Shown piece by piece: positions 27,647 to 39,600 of a stretch of 64,000 nucleotides of DNA. Position 1 is the stretch's first letter, and each line of letters opens with the position of its first letter. Both the position numbers and the translations under genes were made by a program. The notes under the pieces were generated by a model that was given only the letters and a program-made list of their open reading frames with translations, ran no database searches and was not told the origin of the DNA. The DNA comes from Microvelia longipes (lineage: Eukaryota > Arthropoda > Insecta > Hemiptera > Veliidae), in NCBI GenBank assembly GCA_018340805.1, contig JACMZG010001913.1:25120145-25184144 (forward strand). The letters are read 5' to 3'.

Positions 27647-30600
27647 CTGAAAAAAAATAATGGAACATGTATCATCAATTTTATGTAATGTTAATGAAAT
27701 TCCTCATTAATAAAATTGTATTTTATAAATGAGGAAAAGTAATTAAACGTTATTTTTACTAGAGACTAATCTAGAACTGTGTACAACCAGTTAATAATAA
27801 AATATTAACCTACCAAGTTTGTTTATATTATTTCATTTGGACTTCGACGCTCATCAAAACTACCAATAAATAGATTATAATTACAAGTCTAAACAGTAAT
27901 TACCAAGTTTTGGTAATACTTGGAATTATAATTCTATACAAAGCAAGTTCCACAGATTTTTTCACTTCTTGGCCCGGCTCTAAGTATCTCAACAACAGAA
28001 TTCAATGTTACACTTACTGGATGATCCATCTCTAAAAACAGGTTTAGAAGGTGTTGCTTCAGGCTGGTCTAACTCAGCAGAATGACTAAATATCCAGTCT
28101 CCAGCTCTTTCTAGATTATTATCAGTTGCTTTAAGAGCTTTGGTTGCTTGTACTTGAGTAAAGCCCATACTCATTAGCATAGCAAGCCCATCTTCATTAG
28201 GTATAAAACTATCTACACCTTCTGCAACAAAGCCCATATTTTATTAATTTATGGATAAAAAATTTAGATAAAAAATTTCCACGACTTTACTTGTTTGTTT
28301 CAGATGGCTGTAAAAACTATTTACTTCAGCCAGGAAAACTTAGGTCCATCCTAGGAAGGTACCATAACTTTGATTTTAATTTGTGAGTTTTTTTTTAAGA
28401 AGTAGAATAAATAAATAAAATAATTCCTTCATTTCACAAAACATATTATAAATGTAATAACTATTATAGATAGAATAGAATTGAATATCCGAATATATAA
28501 TATAGTATAGAATAACCATACTGATCAGAACTTATAAGAAATAACATTTATATCTGATTTAATCAAGAACATCAGTTCTTGTTTGGAATGGTTTCTAGTT
28601 TTTGATTTCTCAAGACTTGAGCCACAGACTTGGTAGAGGTATTGTTAGACACAGAACACTAAAAGCTAGCACTAAAAATCAATTTAGCAAACCTTTTTTT
28701 CCAATAATTTTTGTTTATTCAAAATGAACACCACTTTGAGACGCTATATTGAATTTTATCGAAAAAATACTTTTTATTCCAATATTTATCTGATCTGGTT
28801 TGGCCAATACCATGTTTACAATAAAAGTGCAGATAAATCCACACCCATCCCTCATTTTTATTTTTTTATGTGCAATTGTTGAAACATGGAAATTCAATGT
28901 AAAAGTTAAGTGTCACATTTTTTAATTACAGTACTTCCCTTTCTATTGTAGAAGATAAAAAATCAAAAATCAGTATCATATCTTAATAAAAATAAATATA
29001 TAGCCAAAGCTTAAATACAAATAGGTTTGAAAATGTTTTTGAAACACACAAGAGTATAGTAATATAAAATTAAATTATGTAATTAGGCTGTAAAATATTT
29101 TATTGCCGAGGATATTATTAACAAGCAAAGTAAGTCATAAATTAACTTCCTAAGCAATAAAATTGCTTTAGAGCCTTGTTGCAAATACAATTGTTTGGGG
29201 AGCACAGTCGATAAAATAAATATTTTATTGTATTGTATTAACTAACCACTATACATAGCAGCTGTTAAGTAAAATTTTAAAACCAGCAGACTTATAAAAA
29301 TGTTGACATTTTTCACTGACATTTTTAAAGTAGATACTTAACAGCAGCGTGAAATATATTGTATAGCAAGCAACACATTTAACATATTTACATACACTTT
29401 GTATTAAGGCTAATTGTATTAGACATGTTAAACTGTCAATAGTTTTCACATCAGAACGACATTACCTTTAGGCTGAGTACCAGGAGGTACAAATGGAGCC
29501 TCAAAATCAGGATCACACATGTGTTCCATGATCCACTGGGCTGCAGGTTCTGTCCCTGCATTCTTTGTGTAATATATAGCTTTCTTAGCTGCCTCTACTG
29601 GAAATCCCATATCCTGTACAAAAAAAGTTATTCACAACTAAGGAAGGAAAAAAGTTTTATCACTTGAGGTCTAACCAAAGAGTGTTGAAATCTCACAAAA
29701 ATTAAAATTATTTCACAATAAATATTATTTATGAAAATAATTTTGTAACTAAACATGACTAACCAATATTTCTGATAGAATTTTAGAATCAATAACAGGC
29801 TGTTGGACAGGTACTGATGGATTTTCAGGCAGCGCTGTTTCACCTGGTTTAAGTTCTCCATGACCTCCTCTGAGAGCACCTAAATCTACCTCCCATGGCA
29901 TTTCAACCTGGACATAAAACATGTTTTATCAAATAAAAGCTACCATATATAAAACTTAGCATTCCAATCCCTATAGAAAAAGATTTATCTAATTTTTTAC
30001 ATTTTTTTGAAAAAACGTATAGAAGTCATTTGATAAAAATTGAACTAATGCTGATAATTAGATGAAACTTGGCACATATGTTAGTCTTATATATGGCTAC
30101 ATGCGTGCCAAACCTCGAATATATCACAACATATTTCTGCATTTTACGATTTTTCATAATTTCTGATAAATCATTTTTGCGGGTTAATGACATCATAAAA
30201 AAATTATTTTCTGGACAGCACAACTACACAAATAGACTGATTTTTGTACAAAGTTTCAACTCTCTAGCATAAACTGGGAGCTACTAAGATAACAGACACG
30301 CACGTATACAGAGATACAAATTTGTGAAAACGCAAAGGAGGCCCTAAAAACACCTGAAGCAGATAACTCTGGTAACATCCTGTTCTCGGATTTTATACAA
30401 ACACAATACATTTCCTACATACCTATAATATGAATGAGGGAAAGTAAAAACAAAAAACCGGGTACAGGGTCCTTTACACAGTGAATACATTTGTTTTAAT
30501 CTAATAATTATTAAAGTAAATAATAATTATTAGAGGTGAGGAATATTCTATAGAAGGAATTCTAAATATTCTTTTGCAAATGTAGAGGATACAACTCCCC

Positions 30601-33600
30601 CCAAAAAATGAATATAATTGGGATTAACCCCAATTATAGGAAACACTCTTTATTCCTTTTATTAAGGGAGTGAAAAGTAACTTTTTCTCCCTTGGGAGTG
30701 AAAAGTGCTTCTTTACTTTCTAAAAACTAGACAATAAATTTCACATTATACACTGTCTAGTGATTAAATATATTTTGAGATTTTTTTTAAAACTGTTGAA
30801 AGCTGGCTTTGTTAGTATAATATATTAATGTGTAGAATGAAACAAACTGTTCTGGTTTTATTCATAATTTATAGGTTCATTTAAATGTATTCTACATACT
30901 ACTATTTCCTGACATCTTATTACAGCCATAATATAAACAAAGTTGGTACATATTAATTTAAAAACAAGGCTACCAATATTACAAGAAAACTCAAAGAAAC
31001 CCATTGGACATTTATAGGGATATTATGCATGACTTTCATTTAAAATATAAAGAAAAACAACTTACCTCTACATCAAGTTTTATAGGAACCCAGTCATCTC
31101 TCACAGTAAATTTCCGCAAATGGATTAATAAATAATCTGGAAAAGTTGATAACCTAGTAGTTCTGTAAAGAAAAGTAGATATGTTAATTCAATAATGAGT
31201 CCTAAATGAAACAAAAATTAAGAGGAAAGGTTTGTTTCTTGGCCCAGATTAATGACTTTGAATCTTGTTCCTTAGGGGAAATCACTCCATCCAACTCAGG
31301 TCAATAATTCTGGTGTACCAACCAATTAATCTGATAGAGGCACTTCCTTACAAAATACAAGAATCATTATTTACTTCACTATTTTTATTATTTTACTTTT
31401 CTTTTCTTTACTTTTTTTTTATTATTTATTTACACTTTATTTTTATTTATTTATTTATTATTGAGGTGTTTAACACTAAGGCCATCCAGCACCTTCTATA
31501 TGAACAAAAACAGATTAAATAGGCTAAGGACTACAACTGATGAGGCAGGTCAAAATGATTAAAATTATCATAATAAGCTAAATTAAGTCATCATAGTAGA
31601 TTAAAGGTACTAAATTTAGATAAACAGGGTTTGTAACAGAGATATTATTTTAAGTGTTTTTGTTTATTATTTCATTTAATATATTGTTTACTGTGTTTTT
31701 ATTTGTTATTTATTTATTTATTATTATATTATGCAATTTATAGTGGTAATTAGTATTAGTATTTACTGATTAATAATAGTAGTTATTTACTTTATTTTTA
31801 TTAAATTATTTTTACTTTTTATTTACTTTATTTTATTTTATTCTTTATTACTTTATTCTTTACTTTTTTTATTTCTTTATTTATTCCAGATTATCCCTTT
31901 TTAAACTCCTAACAAATGTGGCAAGGGGATTTAATAACAAAATTTTAATTGATTGGTCAAGGACACGGAGGCTCAAATAATATGTTTATTTGAGATCCAG
32001 GGTTAATATTTGAATATCCAGGGTGTTATAGTGATATCTAATTTTTACTTTTCCTCATTTTATACTGTAGGTATGAAGGAAAAGCTATTCATATCTAGGT
32101 ATGAAGGAAAGTATTCATCTCAGGTATGAAGAAAAGTATTCTACTTAGGTATGAGGAAAGTATCATCTCTAGGTTTATGAAGGAAAGTATCATACTCTAG
32201 GTTATGAAAGAAAAAAGTATTCATACTTAGGTATGAAGGAAAAGTATTCATACTCTAGGTATGAAGGAAAAGTATTCATACTGTAGGTATGAAGGAAAAG
32301 TATTCATACTGAAGGTATGAAGGAAAAGTATTCATACTCTAGGTATGAATTATAATCTAGATAGAGTATTGAATACTTATAGTATTATACTAGAATGACA
32401 CTCTATGTTAAGAGGTATGAATTCGTACTCTAGGTATAAGAATTCATACTCTGGTATGAAGGAAAGTATTGTTTCCGAAAAATCTAAAACTGGAATTATC
32501 CTCCAATATGAAACCTAAATTATCCGATTCAGGTGTGACTAATGTCTAATAGCAGGGAGTACGTTTCCAATAACCTCTTGCATACTTCTTTCAAATATTT
32601 CATATCAATCTATCAGTTCTATCTTACTTTATTTTTTTTATATATATGTTAAGACTATTTTATAATAATAAGCCCAAAAATATTTTAGTTTTGAGATGGT
32701 ATTAAAATTTCTGATTTATAATTATTTTAGAATTCTGCCATTATTTACATTGTATTTATGATATATATATTAATATAAATATTTCATTCAATCTATCAGT
32801 TCTATCTTACTTTATTTTTTTATATACGTTGGACTATATTATAATGTATAAGTTCAAAAATATTTTACTCTAAAGACTATTTTATTATAATTATTTTAGA
32901 ACTCTGTCTAATAAAAGAAATATTACAAAAAAATAAAAAAATCACTATTAATTAATTTTATGTTCATAAAAACTTCTTAATATTAGCACATCGTTACTAA
33001 AAATATCATCACATTGCTATTACTACGCCCCTGCAAAAAATAGCATAGGCTACACTACTGAAATGGTTTACCTCGCCTCCTTCTACTGTCTCACTACACT
33101 TGACACTAAATATAGTTGCCACAGTAAAAAACACCTTCTTCACAGTCTTGTAACGTAATACACTATTTTTTAAATAAACAAATAGAACGAATAATAACTA
33201 TAACTCTCATTAATGTGTGATTGACAAAAGAAAATAATCCCAAGGTCTGTAAAAAACAAGGAAAAGAAAATAAAGTTTGAGATAAAACTAATAAACTTAC
33301 TTATAAGCAGTAGTGTGAGCATTTATAGCCGATGAAAAGAAATTGTCTATATTTTCACTCTGAGAGAAAGCCTGCAAGCACTCTTCTAATTTAACCCTGG
33401 GCCTCGTCACTTCTTCTGGCTTACTAAAAATAAAACAACTTGAAATAAACTTTATCTGGTACACATATGTACGCCAAATATACGTTGAAATAAACTTCAC
33501 TAGCCACAGAGGACATGCATACACACACACAAACATATCCAAATACATGTATTCCTCTATGTCTATAACATCTTGAGTTTAATGTTAGAGGGTGGGGAGG

Positions 33601-36600
33601 TAGTTGGGAAAGAGATATCATAACTCCACTCTGGGTAGACTACTATCCCAGTCAGTCCACAACACAGGGCTCTCTGCCTTAAAAGTGAAAACATTCCTGT
33701 AATTTATCACAGCAGCAGGATGGTCACCAGTTTTGATTGACGGTGAAGTCAATAGTTCATAAATATTTAATCTTAAGTTGTTTATTTAATTAATTGTTTA
33801 ATACTATTATGATGTTCATGTTGAATCAATAAATTTAAGGTAAATATGAAAAATAAAAAAAAAACAAGTCAGTACAAAAAGTAACAATAAGCCGTGAGGT
33901 GGCTGCGAAACATCCCACATTGATGGAAATTCACTATATAAAAGGCAAATTGAAATTAATAAAAAATAATAATACATAAACAAATTGAAGAAACAGCTAC
34001 CATTGATACTTGCTCTTGGATATGAATATCCCTGAACTGGTTTCAGCATAACGCCATCATTAGCAGGCTGGGCAACACTCGAGCTCAACTATAAGATATA
34101 TCAGTGAATTAACGTAAAGTTGAGAGCTCGAGTGTGCCGCCGCTGATGATGGCGTTAGCCGAAACTGTTCCAGGTATTCATATCCACGCAAGTTACGAAG
34201 TCAGCTGAGTCTTCAAATTGCTTTACTGAGTACGCCTGAGATGATGGTGTTAAGCCGACTGTTCCAGAGTATTTCATATGCCAACAGCAGTATCGAGGTA
34301 GCTGATTCTTCATTGCTTCTGATTAGCCTGCGATGATGGTGTTAGCCCGAAACTGTTCCAGGATATTCATATCCAACAGCAAGTAGAAGGTAGTAGATTC
34401 TTCTTCAATTGCTTTGATTACGCCTGCAAGCATGTGGTGTTAAGCCGAAACTGTTCAAGATATTTCTATCCAACAGCAAACGTACGAAGGGTGGATTTCT
34501 TCAATTGCTTCTGTACGCCTGAGGATTGATGGATGTTAAAGCCGAATGTTCCGAGTATTCATATCCAACACGAAGTAATCGAAGGTAGTGTCTTCAATTG
34601 CTTCTGATTACCTGCAGTGATGGTGTTAAGGCCGAAACGGTTCCAGAGATATTACTATCCAACAGCAGTTGAAGTAGGCTGATTCTATCAATTGCTTCTG
34701 TCACTTGTGGTATACAACCTTTCTAATTTTAATACATACAAAAACCCGGAGTTAGAAGATCAAGAGACCTGCAAGCAACTGGATTAGATTAGTGGGTCTA
34801 AACAGGTGGCAGGATCATCTCCAGGTATCACAACTGATTTAAGTGCTGTTTGTTTATTATCTTACCTGGCCATACTTTAATATATACTCACTTTTGCTTA
34901 CTATCCTGAGGGGCAGGTGGAGAATTAAGAGGCAATTTCTTTTGTCTCTCTAACTCTTGCTGAGATATGTGTATAGGCAAAGGTAAACAATATTCAGTCC
35001 TAGTACAATATCTTACTTTGCCGCTAGAACTGCACTCAAATCTATCTTCTATTTCCATTTTAAAACATTCAGTTGGGTCCTTTGAATCTCTGCTATTTCT
35101 CTAAAATACACCCAAAAAGAAAAAAAATATTATCAATAAATACTGTCTATATAGACAGTATTTATTGAGAAATTTATATAAATTTGAGAACAATATTTAA
35201 AAGAGAAAAGTAAAGTCAATGTAGGGTAAACACAATGACCTGAACAGTTATCACTGTTCAAGAGACCTTCGGCCACTTGGCCGCAGGTCAAAAAATAACT
35301 TTAAAAAAGCATGCTAATAAACTCATAACCAAATTCCCTAAAAAGCCTATAAAAATATCTTCTGAAAATATATATTGAGGTTAGGTTTTGCATGATGATG
35401 GCTCTAGTTAGGTGAAAGCGCTTTGCAATAAAGTTTTATTTTGTGGAGAGACTTCTTTTCTTTTATTATTTATCTATCTAAGGTTGTAAATAAAATAAGG
35501 TTAGCGAGAGTTATCATTTAGTTAACTATCACAAGATACTATTTCTTTATGTTATATAACTTAGTAATTAATTATGAGGAGCATTAGGCGTAAAAACATG
35601 TATTCCACTTATACATGAAAGTTGGTTTAATGGTGGTCTTAAGTTGGAGTACCATCTAACAACGAAAATTACTTTATTAAATGAGCCAAATATAACTAAT
35701 GAAGGAATGTCGTAAGTAAAACATGATATAATTTAAAAACACTGTGTTAGATTTTAATAGAATTGGTCTATAGATAATAAGGTAAGCCGAATACAGGATC
35801 TAATTTAGTTGATGAGGACTTTTTTACATAATTTTAATTAAACGTTTTAAAATACAATTTGAAATGCTTAAGATATACTTGCTAATATTTAAAATTAGTA
35901 TCTTATGAATAATCGAGCATTAATTAATAATAGAACATAATATTTCGCAAACCGGAAAGAATTGCCAACTTGTTATAAGGAAAATAGAATATTGTTATGG
36001 TGGCATCATTACTTAAAGCCAAGTGAAACGACTTTGCTGTTATCAGTTAGGCTCCTTCTATATAAGGTATTATTTAGGTAAATAAGGTTATTATTTACCT
36101 GAATATGTGTAAACAAATGAAGTAGATACTCCTGAGCATCCTGCTGGTTTTTAGTTGAGAAGTCAGGGTGATTCCTACCCACCAAGTGTTTAACATAGGG
36201 GGCTATGTTTGGTGACTTTGCGAGGTAACTCAGGTTCTGGCCTGATACTGTACCTACCTGATAACAAACCATGACCAACTTTTGACCTGCAATAAATAAC
36301 AGTATTTTTAAACCTGATCTGAATTTTCTGAACTTTGAAAGCTCATTGGAACTAATTAAGGCCTAGGGGTTATCAGTTACTTTTAATACTAACAGTAATA
36401 ATACTTTTAATAATAATATAATAATAATAATAATATAAGTTGTGAATTAGGTAAACTTAACTTGATTAGTAAAACTGTAAAGCAAGTTTTTGAGTTGTCA
36501 ACATTTGATTTATAATAATTTGTTTGCCTGGTTTCAATTCTCTAGCATAAACACACTCAGAGCTACAATGATAACAGACACACAAATAACAACGGACAGC

Positions 36601-39600
36601 TTGGTAAAAACCAGTCAGGAGGGATAAAAAACACCTGAAGCAAATGATTCAAGTGAAATATTGATTTTAAGCTTTTAGTGCTATCACAATATTTCCTATA
36701 ACTCTGTAAGACTAAATCCTAGAAAGTTCATGCACAGTTAATCCAATTTTGGGGGATTTTTTATTATTTTTACCAAGTTAGTACAGGAGTTTCCCTACTT
36801 GGTTTATATAGGGTTATTATATAGTGGTTATTAGTGGGTTGGGTTATATACTCCTCATGTTATAACTTTTGACATAGTCATGCGACTAAAAATCAGGTGG
36901 AAGGTAGATAACATAATGCTTGTAACACAGAAAAAGGGAAGAAAAAAAACCCTACAACTGTATGGGAGGAGGGGGGGACGATATGTCGGTAGGGGTGAGC
37001 ACTTATGATCTCAATCGCTTCTTATCTTATTATACAAAGCACGCCCACCAGGGAGGTTGAATCAGGGTTATCCTGTGACATCTTCCAATACCGTAGGTAT
37101 TTTTTCTTTCTGAAGTTGGACACCTGTGTTTCTATTAAGCTGTTTTATCATGTCGAAAGTTATAAGAGATGTATTACTTTAAAATACAGATGGTAATTTA
37201 CTAATGGATGGTAAATAGAAAACTTACATCTGAGTGTTGAAATCTTCAGAAGGATCAGTTGATAAGGTTCTTAAAATTAAATCCCTGCTGTTGAGGTACC
37301 TAAAACAGTTAAGGAAAGGGTGTAAAAGGAATTTTTTACACACATACTACTATGTATGGTTTACATCACTTAAAAAATATTATTACTCCCAAACGATAAC
37401 ATATAACTTAAACAATAACTTAACAATAAAATATTACTTAAAACATTTAAATTATCACAAACAATAAATATTACTCACATTTAATTACTCACTTGAATTA
37501 AATATTACCTTTAACAAATCACTCTTAACAATTAAAATATTACTTAAAACTTAATTCTCACAGCAAATAAAATATATCACAAATATTAATTTGACTCACT
37601 TAACAAAATTAAATATTACTTAAAACAAATCACTCTTAACAAAAATACTTACTAAACATATTAATTACTACTTAACAAATTTAAATATTACTAAAACAAT
37701 CATCTTAACAAATAAAATATTACTTAAAACATATTAATTACTCACAAAACAAATAAAATATTACTCACAAAATATTAATTACTCACTTAACAAATTAAAT
37801 ATTACTTAAAACAAATCACTCTTAACAAATAAAATATTACTCAAACGTAATGTTTTAATGTAAATATTACTTAACGTTTTACTCACTTATCGACAAAATC
37901 AGGTATAGTGAAGACGACTTGAAGAACTGAGTTTAAATAACATGAATTGCCCATGTTTGACAGGCCAGTGTAACCAGGTCCATACATGGGTTCTAAAGCT
38001 GACCCAGACTCAGTTAACGTTGACCACTCACCAATTCTTTGATTTAAATCTACCTCCAACTCAGACATGGATTTATCAGTCTATAAATGTAAAACAAGAA
38101 TACAGTTCAATTTTAAAGAACTTCAAATCACATCAGTTAATCTTTTCTTATTTCAGTGGAATTTTCATAAGAAAATAATGCATATAAGGTCAATGGAACA
38201 GGTGGGTAGTGGCGGAATCAATTTCGCTTGTTTAATAAATAATGAAATTTAATTTCACTGTGTAAAATTATGATTACATAGGAAAAAGGTTTTGTCATTT
38301 ATCTTTAAGTTTTGAATAAGAAAAAAAAAATTTTACTAAGATTTATTAATTGTTGTACATAGTAAATGTCTTTCTGCAAAATCTTTTGATATAAAAATCT
38401 AGTTTGGATTTTCAAATTGGCATAGAGTTACATTGAGCTAAGACAATAGTTTGACTTAGGTATGGAGCATATACCTTAGTGAGTAACTGAATATTGATGC
38501 CAAAATGAGCCATGTGCTTAATCAAGTCTGGGTCTTCAACCATATCGTCTTCATCGTAACTAAACACATCCCCTTTGCCATCTTTTGTAATAGTACCAAG
38601 TTTAACTGCTAATGGATAACCTATAACAAATCAGGTTGACATTTAAAACTATATAAAATTTTCTAAAAAGAGATATCTGACATAATGGGACATTTTTGAG
38701 GAAAAGGAAACATAGCAAGAGTACTCTTTGTAGGTCCTAAAAGGGTGAAACTGACTGATTTTTTTTAAAAGACTCAAAACAATACCTAGAGACAAATAGA
38801 GCTGAGCCCTCACTCAAGTAGTTCCCTACTTACTATTTGTAAAAATTTACTTTGTATCAACAAGTATGTTGTAATCTTTTGTGTCACTTTCTTATGATGT
38901 GAATAAAAAATTATTATTATTACCTGTTTCTTTGTAATGTTGTAGAGCATGTTCATTGCCACCACTCCCATCAAAGAATTTTCTACCACAAAGTATGGCT
39001 CCATCAGTTAAGTTCAACCATAAATTTGTATCCAAATCACATTTAGAACATTTCCATCCACTTGGAGGGATTTTAACACCATTGTCAAGTTGCACTAAGT
39101 TTTTAGCATGCCTAAAAAAGTAATAAATATATATATAACACAGTTTTAGAGCCTAAAAATTAAAAAAAATCAAATATTTGGCACTAAAATACTTACTTAG
39201 AAATAGCTCTGACTTCACCGTCCCAAGTTCCTGCAGTTGCTTCTACATCTGCTCTCCTGATAGCTGAGTCTAATTCAAATACTTTTTGTACACATTTGAC
39301 AACCTGTAAGTTAATAACACTATATAGAATTCAGAAAGCTTATATAGCTAATTAGTTGATTGTGGCACACGAAAAACCTTTATGCTATCACTTACATAAT
39401 AAATAAGGTTTTCATAAGTAGCGACTAAGCCGTTCAAATCTATTTTACATTCCTAATTGATTGTGAATTACATATTTACCTTCCTAGGGACATAAAATAC
39501 ACTTATATGTATTTAGTATTATTATGTATTGTAAATGTGTTGTATTACCTAAAGAAATCTAGAACTAAGCACACTTAAACTATAATTTTGGCATCTTCAG

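Noticed and set aside
32038..32475. CRISPR array
   Set aside because: Units are contiguous without spacers and the genome is eukaryotic; it is a minisatellite.
33816..34088. 90-codon minus-strand frame ending in a hydrophobic tail
   Set aside because: It is made of the 93-bp tandem repeat and its foldback, inside USP5 intron 10.
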